64,000 nt of DNA. It comes from Pseudomonadota bacterium. GTDB taxonomy: Bacteria > Pseudomonadota > Gammaproteobacteria > Steroidobacterales > Steroidobacteraceae. Positions 10,685-19,312 of this stretch are shown here, piece after piece. The stretch's first letter is position 1, and each line of letters begins with the position of its first letter. The notes under the pieces were generated by a model. It was not told where the DNA came from, made no database searches, and saw only the letters and a list, made by a program, of their open reading frames with translations. The position numbers were made by a program, and so were the translations under genes. The stretch covers positions 1 through 64,000 of the forward strand of contig JANXWS010000049.1 of the NCBI GenBank assembly GCA_025351005.1. The letters run 5' to 3'.

Positions 10685-11532
10685 CAGGATGCCGCCACCG
10701 CCGCTTGCGCCTCGCGCAGCCGCCGCCGGTCGCGCCTGGCCATGTAGGTGCCGGCGGCGACAACGACCACCGTCACGATCAGCACCAGGATCGAGGCAAG
10801 CGCGTTGATGTCGGGGCTCACGCCGAGGCGTACCTTCGAGAAGACGAGCTGCGGCAGCGTCGTCGAGCCCGGCCCGGACACGAAGCTCGTGATCACGATG
10901 TCGTCCCAGGAGAGGATGAACGCGAGCACCCATGCCGATGCGATCGCCGGCGCAATCAGCGGCAGCGTGATGACGAGAAACACCTTCCATGGGCGGGCAC
11001 CGAGATCCATGGCCGCGTCCTCGAGCGAACGGTCGACGGTCGCGAGCCGTGCCTGGATGACGACGATCGCATAGGCCATCGAGAAGGTCATGTGCGCGAT
11101 CGTGATCGTCGTCGCACCGCGTCCGGACGGCCAGCCGATCGTCTGCTCGAGCGCGACGAACAGCAGCAGCAGCGACAGCCCCGTGATCACCTCCGGCAGC
11201 ACCATCGGCGCGGTCGTCAGCAGGCCGAACAGGGCCCGCCCGCGAAAGCGCCGATAACGCTCGAGCGCAAACGCCGCAAGCGTGCCGAGGATCACGGCGC
11301 CGGTCGCGTTGACCGAGGCGATCCGCAGGCTGAGCCGCGCGGCGTCGAGGACCTGGGAATTGTGGAGCAGCTCGACGTACCAGCCGAGTGTCGGCGAGTT
11401 GGCCGAGTCCCAGACGGTGACGAGCCGCGAGGCGTTGAACGAGTAGGCGATCATCGCCAGGATCGGCACGTACAGGAACGCGAAGCCGAACGCCAGCATG
11501 CCGAGCACGAACAGCGAACGCCGGCCCGGCAT
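10684..11532 (-). CDS. potI: Putrescine/spermidine ABC transporter permease PotI-type
   Basis: The 282-residue inner-membrane permease is the second transmembrane subunit of a polyamine importer. It shows about six hydrophobic helices, starting LFVLGMLAFGFAFLYVPILA. The EAA-loop that contacts the ATPase is AAMDLGARPWKVFLVITLPLI, followed by WVLAFILSWDDIVITSF, typical of PotC/PotI. Start and stop overlap both neighbours by four bases (potH upstream, ppgK downstream), so the subunits are translationally coupled. Substrate is inferred from the operon: glutamylputrescine-pathway genes lie upstream and the binding protein is PotF-like. It could carry spermidine instead; the sequence alone does not separate these. 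Confidence 0.9.
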   Translation of the reverse strand: MPGRRSLFVLGMLAFGFAFLYVPILAMIAYSFNASRLVTVWDSANSPTLGWYVELLHNSQVLDAARLSLRIASVNATGAVILGTLAAFALERYRRFRGRALFGLLTTAPMVLPEVITGLSLLLLFVALEQTIGWPSGRGATTITIAHMTFSMAYAIVVIQARLATVDRSLEDAAMDLGARPWKVFLVITLPLIAPAIASAWVLAFILSWDDIVITSFVSGPGSTTLPQLVFSKVRLGVSPDINALASILVLIVTVVVVAAGTYMARRDRRRLREAQAAVAAS

Positions 11533-12467
11533 CAGGCTTCCCGCTCCTGCGCCTGCACGCGCTGTAGCAGCAGCACGAAGCCGGACAGGACCGCGAGCAG
11601 CACGATCGCGAGCGCGCTCGCGACCGGCCAGTCGCGGTTGGCGAAGAACTCGTCCCAGACGACCCGACCGATCATCAGCGTGTCGGGGCCGCCGAGCAGG
11701 GCCGGGATCACGTACTCGCCCACCGCCGGGATGAACACGAGCAGGCAGCCCGCGAAGATGCCCTCACGCGTCAGTGGCAGGGTGATCGTGAAAAAGGCCT
11801 TCGTCGGCCGGCATCCCAGGTCGGCGGCGGCCTCGAGCAGCGTCAGGTCGAGCTTCTCTATGGCTGAGTACAGCGGCAGCACCATGAACGGAAGGTACGA
11901 GTAGACCATGCCGAGGTAGACGGCGAAGTCTGTCTGCAGCAACTGCAGCGGCTCGTGGACGAGGCCGAGCTTCAGCAGCAGGCCGTTGACCAGGCCGCTG
12001 CGGCCGAGCAGTCCCATCCAGGCATAGACGCGCAGCAGGAACGACGTGAAGAACGGCAGCACAACCAGCAGGAACAGGATGTTGCGCCAGGTGCCCGGGG
12101 CGCGCGCGATGCCGTAGGCCATCGGGTAGCCGATCAGCAGCGCGAGCAGCGTCGAGACCCCGGCCACCTGCAGCGAGTTCAGGAACGCCGCGACGTAGAG
12201 CTGGTCGCCGAATACGAAGCTGAAGTTCGACAGGTGCAGCCGGATCTGCACGACCTGGTCCGCGGCCCAGCTGAACACCGGTTCGACCGGCGGCATCGAC
12301 AGTTGCACGTTCGAGAATGCGATCTTCAGCACAATCAGGAATGGCGCCAGGAAGAACACCGCCAGCCACAGGTAGGGCAGCGCGATGACCAGCCGGCGCC
12401 CGAGGGCCGGACGGGCAGCCACGGCCCGGCGCTGCAGACGCGCCGCCAGCGCGCCGGCCGCGTTCAC
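11532..12467 (-). CDS. potH: Putrescine/spermidine ABC transporter permease PotH-type
   Basis: This 311-residue inner-membrane permease pairs with PotI. It begins with a basic cytoplasmic segment, then LVIALPYLWLAVFFLAPFLI as the first helix. The EAA motif appears as EAAADLGCRPTKAFFTITLPL, followed by EYVIPALLGGPDTLMIG, a PotB/PotH hallmark. The start is taken as GTG 12467, because its GTGA overlaps the potG stop; an in-frame ATG at 12509 lies within potG and would add 14 residues. Expected to form a heterodimeric channel with PotI energised by PotG. Confidence 0.9.
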   Translation of the reverse strand: MNAAGALAARLQRRAVAARPALGRRLVIALPYLWLAVFFLAPFLIVLKIAFSNVQLSMPPVEPVFSWAADQVVQIRLHLSNFSFVFGDQLYVAAFLNSLQVAGVSTLLALLIGYPMAYGIARAPGTWRNILFLLVVLPFFTSFLLRVYAWMGLLGRSGLVNGLLLKLGLVHEPLQLLQTDFAVYLGMVYSYLPFMVLPLYSAIEKLDLTLLEAAADLGCRPTKAFFTITLPLTREGIFAGCLLVFIPAVGEYVIPALLGGPDTLMIGRVVWDEFFANRDWPVASALAIVLLAVLSGFVLLLQRVQAQEREA

Positions 12468-13594
12468 CGCGTCACCACGACCGTCGCCGACGGGTGCCAG
12501 TGCAGCCACACCGCCTCGTCGTGCGCCGGCCGCTCCTCGCGGCGGAACACGTTCGGAGCCGTGATGCGCAGCTCGAAGCCGGTCGGCAGACGGACCAGGT
12601 AGCGGGTCACGTCGCCGAGATAGGCGATGCCCGTGACCGTGCCGGACAGCACGTTGTCGACCTGCGGCGGGCGCTCGCGCGTCAGCTGGATCTTTTCCGG
12701 CCGGACCGCGACCGACACCTGCGCATCGGGCGGCGCGCTGACGCCATGGTCGACGAACACGGTGGTGCCGAGCTGCGGGCAGTCGATGCGCACATGATCG
12801 GGCTCGTCCTCGACGAGCTTGCCGTCGGTGAGATTGACCGAGCCGATGAAGTCAGCCACGAAGCGCGAGTTCGGAAACTCGTAGATGTCCGTCGGCGTGC
12901 CCACCTGCAGGATCTCGCCGGCGCGCATGACGCCGATCCGCGTCGCCAGCGTCATCGCCTCTTCCTGGTCGTGCGTGACAATGATGAACGTGACCCCGAG
13001 CCGGTCCTGCAGGTTGACCAGCTCGAACTGGGTGCGCTCCCGCAGCTTCTTGTCGAGTGCGCCGAGCGGCTCATCGAGCAGCAGCAGCTTCGGCCGCTTG
13101 ACCAGTGCGCGCGCGAGCGCGACGCGCTGCCGCTGGCCGCCCGACAGCTGGTGAGGCTTGCGCTTGTCGTAACCCTCGAGCTGCACCAGTGCCAGCATCT
13201 CGTGGACGCGCGTCGCTATCTCGGCACGCGCCGTGCCGTCTTGCCTGAGCCCGAAGGCGACGTTCTGCTCGACCGTCATGTGCGGGAACAGCGCATAGGC
13301 CTGGAACATCATGTTGACCGGCCGCTCGTACGGGGGCACGGCGGTCACGTCCACTCCGTCGATGAAGACCGCACCGCCCGTCGGCGCCTCGAAGCCCGCC
13401 AACATCCGCAGCAGTGTCGTCTTGCCGCAGCCCGAGCCGCCGAGCAGGCAGAAGATCTCGCCGCGAGCGATTTCGAGCGACACCTGCCGGACGGCCACGA
13501 AATCGCCGAACCGCTTGGTCAGGCCCTCGATGCGCACGTAAGGCTGGCCGGGCGGGGCTGCCGGCGTGGCGCGCGGCGCCGGGGCGGCTGTCAT
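12464..13594 (-). CDS. potG: Polyamine ABC transporter ATP-binding protein PotG-type
   Basis: This 376-residue cytoplasmic ATPase energises polyamine import. Visible motifs are Walker A GGSGCGKTT (52-60), Q-loop FQAYALFP, ABC signature LSGGQ (150-154), Walker B LLLLDEP (170-176), and the H-loop in IIVTHDQEEAMTLA. A C-terminal TOBE-like regulatory domain follows from about residue 250 (SVAVRPEKIQL, a typical segment). ATG 13594 lies 11 bases after the potF stop. The downstream potH GTG overlaps its stop. PotG and PotA paralogues are hard to separate; PotG is preferred from the neighbours. Confidence 0.92.
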   Translation of the reverse strand: MTAAPAPRATPAAPPGQPYVRIEGLTKRFGDFVAVRQVSLEIARGEIFCLLGGSGCGKTTLLRMLAGFEAPTGGAVFIDGVDVTAVPPYERPVNMMFQAYALFPHMTVEQNVAFGLRQDGTARAEIATRVHEMLALVQLEGYDKRKPHQLSGGQRQRVALARALVKRPKLLLLDEPLGALDKKLRERTQFELVNLQDRLGVTFIIVTHDQEEAMTLATRIGVMRAGEILQVGTPTDIYEFPNSRFVADFIGSVNLTDGKLVEDEPDHVRIDCPQLGTTVFVDHGVSAPPDAQVSVAVRPEKIQLTRERPPQVDNVLSGTVTGIAYLGDVTRYLVRLPTGFELRITAPNVFRREERPAHDEAVWLHWHPSATVVVTR

Positions 13595-13605
13595 CGGCGG
13601 ATCCC

Positions 13606-14748
13606 CTAGCGCCCGGTCCGGACGCGCGTCCACGCGCGATTCGCGTAGCGGGCGTAGCTCAGGGACTCGGCGCGGTGCGGCATCAGGCGTGCGACCACCT
13701 CCGCCGGCGGGAATACCAGCGGGTCCGCTCGCAACGCCGGGTCGACGAGCTTTTCGGCGGCCAGGTTCGCAGCCGGGTACTTCCGGAACTTGGTGAAGTC
13801 CGCCGAGATGTCGGCGCGCAGCAGAAAATTGATGAACTTGTGCGCGTTGTCCGGGTGCGGCGCGTCGGCCGGGATGGCCAGCATGTCGAACGAGCGCAGC
13901 GCGCCCTCCTTCGGTACCGCAAACCCGAGCTCGACACCCTTGCCTGCATCCCGCGCGCGATCGCGCGCCTGCAGCACGTCGCCGCTCCAGGCGACCGCGA
14001 TGCACGTCTCGCCGTTGGCGAGGTCGTTGATGTACTGCGAGCTGTGGAAGTAGCGGATGAACGGTCGCACTTTGAGCAGCAGCGCCTCGGCCGCTGCCAG
14101 GTCCTCGGGCCGTTCCGACGCCGGATCCAGCCCGAGCCAGATCTTGCTTGCGACGAACAGCTCCGTCTCCTGGTCGAGTACGGTGAAGCCGCACTCCTTC
14201 AGCCTGGCCGCATTGCGAGGGTCGAAGACGATGCCCCAGCTGTCGACCGGCATGCTGCCGAGCGCCTTGCGGACCCGCCCGATGTTGAAGCCGAGGCCGG
14301 TGATGACTCCGGCGTATGGCACGCCGAAACGGTTGCCGGGATCGGCGCCCTCGAGCCCGTGCAGCACGACCGGGTCGAGGTTGGCGAGATTCGGCAGTTT
14401 CGACTTGTCGAGCGGCAGCAGGATGCCCTGCTTCGCCTGTCGCTCGAGAAAGAAGTCGGTCGGCACGACGACGTCGTAGCCGGTGCGGCCGGTGAGCAGC
14501 TTGGTCTCCAGCACCTCGTTGCTGTCGAAGACGTCGTAGTTGACCTTGATGCCGGTCTCGCGCTCGAACTTGCCGAGCGTGTCGGGCGCAATGTAGTCCG
14601 ACCAGTTGAGGACGTTGAGTACCCTCTCCTCGGCGACCGGGGCGGGTGGCTGACCGCCCGCCGGCACCGTCTGCGGCCCGCCGCAGGCGGACAGCGCCGC
14701 CGCCGCCGCGCAGGCGAAGAGCACCAATCGGCCGCGACTCGCGGTCAT
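13606..14748 (-). CDS. potF: Polyamine-binding protein PotF-type, predicted lipoprotein
   Basis: The 380-residue solute-binding protein captures putrescine or a related polyamine outside the inner membrane. The N-terminus is a signal peptide ending in a lipobox, ALSACGG (Cys near residue 22), so it is probably a membrane-anchored lipoprotein; E. coli PotF is a free periplasmic protein. The mature part begins VLNVLNWSDYIAPDTL, a hallmark of PotD/PotF, and continues NYDVFDSNEVLETKLLTG and YDVVVPTDFFLERQ. It lies between the glutamylputrescine synthetase-like gene and potG in a single run of minus-strand genes. The aromatic and acidic ligands were not assigned individually. Confidence 0.92.
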   Translation of the reverse strand: MTASRGRLVLFACAAAAALSACGGPQTVPAGGQPPAPVAEERVLNVLNWSDYIAPDTLGKFERETGIKVNYDVFDSNEVLETKLLTGRTGYDVVVPTDFFLERQAKQGILLPLDKSKLPNLANLDPVVLHGLEGADPGNRFGVPYAGVITGLGFNIGRVRKALGSMPVDSWGIVFDPRNAARLKECGFTVLDQETELFVASKIWLGLDPASERPEDLAAAEALLLKVRPFIRYFHSSQYINDLANGETCIAVAWSGDVLQARDRARDAGKGVELGFAVPKEGALRSFDMLAIPADAPHPDNAHKFINFLLRADISADFTKFRKYPAANLAAEKLVDPALRADPLVFPPAEVVARLMPHRAESLSYARYANRAWTRVRTGR

Positions 14749-14767
14749 CAGCCCGTTCCCTCCCCGT

Positions 14768-16108
14768 TCAGACGTTCAGCAGCAGGTGCTCGCGCTCCCA
14801 GGCAGAGATTACCTGCAAAAAGGCCTCGTGCTCGCACTCCTTGACGGCGGCATAGGCACCGACGAAGCGCTCGCCGATGACGTCGACCAGCGGCCGGCAC
14901 TCGCGCAGCAGCCGCAGCGCCTCGGCCAGCGTGCGCGGCAGCTGGAACGGTAGGTCGTAAGCGCTGCCGCTGATGGGCTCGGTGGGCTTCAGGCCCTCGA
15001 CCATACCGAGGAAGCCGCACGCCAGCGACGCAGCCATTGCCAGATACGGGTTTGCGTCCGCGCCGCCGCAGCGGTTCTCGACTCGTCGGGCGGAAGCCGC
15101 CGACATCGGCACTCGCAGCCCGGCCGTGCGGTTGTCGTAGCCCCAATGCACGTTGATCGGCGCCGAGTTGTACGGCGTCGTGCGCCGGTAGCTGTTGACG
15201 TTCGGCGCGAACAGCGACATTGCCGCGGGCAGGTAGCGTTGCAAGCCGGCGATGTGCGAGAAGAACAGGTTGGTCGGCGAGCCGTCGGCCGCGCTGAAGA
15301 TGTTCTGGCGGGTCTCGGCGTTGATGATGCTCTGGTGCAGGTGCATGGCGCTGCCGGGCTCCTTCGCCATCGGCTTTGCCATGAACGTCGCGTACATCTT
15401 GTGGCGCAGCGCCGCTTCGCGGGCCGTACGCTTGAACATGAACGCCTGGTCGGCGAGCCCCATCGGGTAGCCGTGCAGCAGGTTGATTTCCATCTGCGCG
15501 GCGCCGGCCTCGTGGATCAGCGTGTCGATCTCGATTTCCTGCGCCTCGCAGAATGCGTAGACGTCGTCGAACAGGGGGTCGAACTCGTTGACCGCCGCGA
15601 TCGAGTAGCTCTGCCGGCCGATTTCGGGGCGTCCCGAGCGGCCGACCGGCGGCTTGAGCGGGTAGTCGGAGTCGATGTTCGGCTCCACCAGGAAGAACTC
15701 GAGCTCCGGCGCGATCACCGGCTCCCAGCCGTGGCTGGCGTACAGGTCGAGCACCCGGCGCAGCACGTAGCGCGGTGCCATCGGCACCGGCCGACCGTCG
15801 CCGTAGAAGCAGTCGTGGATCACCTGCGCGGTCGGCTCCGCCGCCCACGGCACGGTGCGGATCGTGGTCGGATCGGCCTTCAGAACGATGTCGATCTCGG
15901 ACGGGCTGATCGCGCTGTCGTCCTCGGGGTACTCGCCCGTCACCGTCTGCAGGAAGATCGATTCCGGCAGCCGCATCCCCTCCTCCTCCATGTACTTCGC
16001 CGCCGGCACGACCTTGCCGCGCGCGACGCCGGCGAGGTCCGGGATGATCGCCTCGACCTCGGAGATGCCGTGATCCTTCAGGAACTGTCGAATGGGACTC
16101 GTCGTCAT
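14768..16108 (-). CDS. puuA: Glutamine synthetase family protein, gamma-glutamylputrescine synthetase-like (PuuA)
   Basis: PuuA joins glutamate to putrescine with ATP, the first step of the glutamylated-putrescine route. The 446-residue protein has the glutamine synthetase fold. It shows the beta-grasp N-terminus (EAIIPDLAGVARGKVVPA), PELEFFLVEP with metal-binding glutamates, GAAQMEINLLHG, the nucleotide/metal region GSAMHLHQS, and ANPYLAMAASLACG. The N-terminus resembles PuuA more than GlnA, and the tail lacks the adenylylation loop of GlnA. It lies 3 bases after the puuD-like stop and 19 before potF, so it belongs to the polyamine operon. Other GS-like amine ligases (for example PauA) are possible, as the amine specificity cannot be read. 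Confidence 0.85.
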   Translation of the reverse strand: MTTSPIRQFLKDHGISEVEAIIPDLAGVARGKVVPAAKYMEEEGMRLPESIFLQTVTGEYPEDDSAISPSEIDIVLKADPTTIRTVPWAAEPTAQVIHDCFYGDGRPVPMAPRYVLRRVLDLYASHGWEPVIAPELEFFLVEPNIDSDYPLKPPVGRSGRPEIGRQSYSIAAVNEFDPLFDDVYAFCEAQEIEIDTLIHEAGAAQMEINLLHGYPMGLADQAFMFKRTAREAALRHKMYATFMAKPMAKEPGSAMHLHQSIINAETRQNIFSAADGSPTNLFFSHIAGLQRYLPAAMSLFAPNVNSYRRTTPYNSAPINVHWGYDNRTAGLRVPMSAASARRVENRCGGADANPYLAMAASLACGFLGMVEGLKPTEPISGSAYDLPFQLPRTLAEALRLLRECRPLVDVIGERFVGAYAAVKECEHEAFLQVISAWEREHLLLNV

Positions 16109-16111
16109 GGG

Positions 16112-16888
16112 TCACCTGCGGTCAGTCGCCCCGGCAGCGCCGCGAGCGTGCGCCCGCGCCGCGTCACCGAACGCGGCGAACAGGGCTCTGGAGAAGTCGT
16201 CCTGCATCACCTGCCACTCGGGATGCCACTGCACCGCCGCGGCGAAGCCCGGCGCGGCCGCCACCCGGACCGCCTCGACGACGCCGTCGGGCGCACGCGC
16301 CTCGACAACGAGGCCCGTGCCGAGCCGGTCGATGCCCTGCGAATGCAACGAATTGACGCGGATCTGCTCGCGGCCGGCGAGGCGCGCGAGCAGGCCACCG
16401 GGGGTGAGCCGTATCTCGTGCGACGGCCCGTACTGCTCGGCGAGCGGACGCGTCTCGTCTTCCTTGTGCATCAGCATGCCAGGCAGCTCGTGGAGTCTCT
16501 GGTGCAGCGTGCCGCCATAGGCCACGTTGAACTCCTGGAAGCCGCGGCAGACGGCGAACACCGGCAGCCCGGACGCCACGGCACGGGGAATCAGCGGCAG
16601 TGTCGTCGCATCGCGCTCCGGATCGTGCCAGGTCCCTGGCGCGCTCGGCGCGCCGGCGTAGCGGTGCGGCTCGACGTTTGACGGGCTGCCCGTCAGCAGC
16701 ACGCCGTCGCAGCGCTCGAGCAGCACTTCGAGCTCGAGCTGCGCCCCGAACGCCGGTATGACGAGCGGCACCACCCCGGCCGCCTCGACCAGCGCCGCCA
16801 GGTACTTCTCGCCAGCGCAATGAAACCAGTGACTGCCCAGCAGCCGACGGTCGGCGGGTACGCCTATGACGGGTTTGCGCGCGCTCAT
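16112..16888 (-). CDS. puuD: Class I glutamine amidotransferase-like hydrolase, gamma-glutamyl-GABA hydrolase type (PuuD)
   Basis: PuuD releases GABA and glutamate from gamma-glutamyl-GABA at the end of the glutamylated-putrescine pathway. The 258-residue protein has the peptidase C26 plan: KPVIGVPADRRLLG at the start, LLTGSPSNVEPHRY, the nucleophile in PVFAVCRGFQEFNVAYGG, HKEDETRP (family-typical), and the triad histidine/glutamate in VQWHPEW. ATG 16888 is the first gene of the operon and sits 2 bases from a PuuR-like operator. Enzymes for the middle steps (PuuB oxidase, PuuC dehydrogenase) are not in this operon. The aldehyde dehydrogenase at 25743 could serve, but that is speculation. Confidence 0.87.
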   Translation of the reverse strand: MSARKPVIGVPADRRLLGSHWFHCAGEKYLAALVEAAGVVPLVIPAFGAQLELEVLLERCDGVLLTGSPSNVEPHRYAGAPSAPGTWHDPERDATTLPLIPRAVASGLPVFAVCRGFQEFNVAYGGTLHQRLHELPGMLMHKEDETRPLAEQYGPSHEIRLTPGGLLARLAGREQIRVNSLHSQGIDRLGTGLVVEARAPDGVVEAVRVAAAPGFAAAVQWHPEWQVMQDDFSRALFAAFGDAARAHARGAAGATDRR

Positions 16889-16890
16889 GT

Positions 16891-16905
16891 TAATTATTTT
16901 GAACA
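16891..16905 (+). promoter_or_regulatory. Probable PuuR-type operator before the polyamine operon
   Basis: The plus strand reads TAATTATTTTGAACA, matching 11 of 15 positions of the E. coli PuuR consensus (AAAATATAATGAACA, as I recall it), including the conserved TGAACA core. It abuts the puuD-like start codon in an AT-rich island of GC-rich DNA, a position where a bound repressor would block transcription. A stronger copy lies before the PuuR-like gene. The rest of the gap (16906-17152) has no gene; no clear -35/-10 pair was found. Confidence 0.5.
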
Positions 16906-17152
16906 GCCACCGGACGAAACAAGTGGCGGATCGGGTACAATTTAAGCACAGGCGGGGCTCCGCCGTCGCCACCCCGACGGTACAAAACCGTCCTTCAACA
17001 GCCTATTTTTCGCATGCTGCGATGCGCCAGCAGCACTGCAACAGCTCCGGGAGCGTTTCCGGGACGAATCGGCGCGCCCGCCCGGCCCTCACAAGATCTT
17101 AAACGCCACCCTTGACAGATTGTCGTCTTTCGGGGCGCCCCGGGGACCTGGG

Positions 17153-19312
17153 TCAGGGCGGATGACGGATCAGGAAGCAGCGGTGGACGCGCGGCTGGCG
17201 CTCGAAATCGCGCGGGATGGTCAGCTTGGATATGTCCTCGACCAAGAGGCCTGGCAGCGCCGCCGCCTCGAGCTCGAAGCGCGAGAAATTGGTCGAGAAT
17301 ACGAGCACACCGCCCGGCGCGAGCAGGCGCGCGGTCGCCGTGATCAGCGCCGCGTGGTCGCGCTGAACGTCGAGCGTGCCGCTCATGCGTTTCGAGTTCG
17401 AGAACGTCGGCGGGTCGAGGAACACGAGGTCCCATCCGGCCGCTGGCGCCGCGCGCACCCATTCGCGCGCGTCGGCCTGGACCAGCACGTGCTCGCGCCC
17501 GCCGAAGCCGTTCAGCTCGAGGTTGCGGCGGGCCCAGTCGAGGTAGGTGCGCGACAGGTCGACGGTGGTGGTCGAATCCGCGCCGCCGGCCGCGGCGTAG
17601 ACGCTGGCCGTGCCGGTGTATCCAAACAGGTTCAGAAAGCGCCGCCCGGCCGCGAGCTCGCGCAGCCGCGCGCGCGTCAGGCGGTGGTCGAGGAACAGGC
17701 CGGTATCGAGGTAATCGTCGAAGTTGACGAGCAGACGCAGGCCGCCTTCCCGGACCTCGTGAAAGTCCTGCTCGGCGGCCAGCTTCGCATACTGCGCCGA
17801 CCCCCGCTGGCGGCGCCGGGTGCGGAACCAGATCCTCGAGTCGTCGAGGCCGAGCGCTTCCGGCAGCACGGCCACGGCCTCGGCGCGGCGCGTCCGTACC
17901 CGTTCCTCCAGGACGCTCGCCGGCGCCGCGTACTCCTGGACGTAGGCGTAGCGCTCGCCATTGCCGTACAGGTCGATCGCGAAGGCGTACTCCGGCATGT
18001 CGGCGTCGTACGCCCGGTAGCAGCTGACGTGCTCGCGCCGCGCCCAACGGCCGAGCGAGTCGAGGTTCTTGCGAAGCCGGTTCGCGAACATCTGCGCCCC
18101 GGGCGACTCGCGGCGGGCCGGGTCGACGGGCGGCAGCCGGCCGGGCCGGAACTCGCGGCTGTATCGCTCCGGCGCCACGTCGAAGCGCAGCAGCTGCACC
18201 TCGAGCGGGCCATTGAACAGGCGGTGGCGACGACGCGCCTCGATCTTGAGCTCGCGGCCGAGCGCCGGGTTGCCGGTCAGGACGCCGGCGCTCCAGCCGT
18301 TGAAGCGATCCTTCAGCAGCCGGCCGAGCTCGGCGTAGAGCGCGCGCAGCGCGTCCGCCTCGCCGATGCGCTCGCCGTACGGGGGATTGACGAGCAGGAG
18401 GCCGGACTCGGCCGGGCGCCGGACCGAGGCGAGCGGCAACCGCTCGATGCGGACCCGGTCCGCAATGCCGGCCAGCGCCGCTGCGCCCTGCGCCGCGGCG
18501 ACCGCGCGCGCATCGAGATCGCTGCCGAATATGCGGCCGCCGGGGTAGGCCGACGCCTCGCGGCGCACGCGCGCCTCGGCGACCAGCGATTCCCACAACG
18601 GCGCGTCGTGGCCGGCCCAGCCGAGGAAGCCGAAATACTCGCGGCCGAGCCCGGGCGCGACGTCGCAGGCCATCAGCGCCGCCTCGATCGGCAGCGTGCC
18701 CGAGCCGCACATCGGGTCGACGAACGCGCCGCCCGCGACGGCTATCCCCGGCCAGCCGCAGCGCAACAGCAGCGCCGCGGCGAGGTTCTCCTTGAGCGGC
18801 GCGGCGACGCCCGCGGTCCGCCAGCCGCGGCGGTGCAGGCTCTCGCCGGCCAGGTCGATCGCGAACACGGCCTCGTCGTCGACGACGCGGACATTGACGC
18901 GAACGCCCGGCCGGCCGGTGTCGACGTCAGGCCGGCTGCCGCGGCGCTCGCGGAGCTGGTCGACGATGGCGTCCTTCACCTTCAATGCGCCGTAGCGCGT
19001 GTGCGTCATCGTCGAGCGCGCCGTGTCGAAGTCGACGGCCAGCGTCGCCTGCGCGCCGATGTGGGCGCCCCAGTCGATCTCGCGGGCCGCCGCGTACAGC
19101 GCCTCGGGTGAGGCGGCCGGAGCCGCGTGCAGCCGCAGCAGGACCCGGCTCGCCAGCCGCGACCAGAGGCAGGCCCGGTACGCGGTCTCGAGCGTGCCGC
19201 TCCAGGTCACGCCCCACGGCCGTTCACGCCCGCCCTCGACTCCTTCGGCGGCCAGCTCCGCGGCCAGCAGGTCGGCCGCCCCGAGCGGCGCCGTGGCCAC
19301 GAAGTCCGGCAT
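17153..19312 (-). CDS. rlmL: Bifunctional 23S rRNA methyltransferase RlmKL
   Basis: This enzyme methylates 23S rRNA at G2445 (N2) and G2069 (N7) during large-subunit assembly. At 719 residues it is close to E. coli RlmL. Order of parts: a THUMP RNA-binding domain (about 45-160); a first methyltransferase with VDPMCGSGTLPIEA (198-211) and catalytic LLVNPPYGER (NPPY 309-312); a linker; then a second Rossmann methyltransferase with FLNLFGYTGTASVYAAAGGA and FLDPPTFSNSKRM. ATG 19312 overlaps the stop of the upstream exonuclease gene (ATGA), so the two are coupled. Complete and conventional. Confidence 0.96.
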   Translation of the reverse strand: MPDFVATAPLGAADLLAAELAAEGVEGGRERPWGVTWSGTLETAYRACLWSRLASRVLLRLHAAPAASPEALYAAAREIDWGAHIGAQATLAVDFDTARSTMTHTRYGALKVKDAIVDQLRERRGSRPDVDTGRPGVRVNVRVVDDEAVFAIDLAGESLHRRGWRTAGVAAPLKENLAAALLLRCGWPGIAVAGGAFVDPMCGSGTLPIEAALMACDVAPGLGREYFGFLGWAGHDAPLWESLVAEARVRREASAYPGGRIFGSDLDARAVAAAQGAAALAGIADRVRIERLPLASVRRPAESGLLLVNPPYGERIGEADALRALYAELGRLLKDRFNGWSAGVLTGNPALGRELKIEARRRHRLFNGPLEVQLLRFDVAPERYSREFRPGRLPPVDPARRESPGAQMFANRLRKNLDSLGRWARREHVSCYRAYDADMPEYAFAIDLYGNGERYAYVQEYAAPASVLEERVRTRRAEAVAVLPEALGLDDSRIWFRTRRRQRGSAQYAKLAAEQDFHEVREGGLRLLVNFDDYLDTGLFLDHRLTRARLRELAAGRRFLNLFGYTGTASVYAAAGGADSTTTVDLSRTYLDWARRNLELNGFGGREHVLVQADAREWVRAAPAAGWDLVFLDPPTFSNSKRMSGTLDVQRDHAALITATARLLAPGGVLVFSTNFSRFELEAAALPGLLVEDISKLTIPRDFERQPRVHRCFLIRHPP

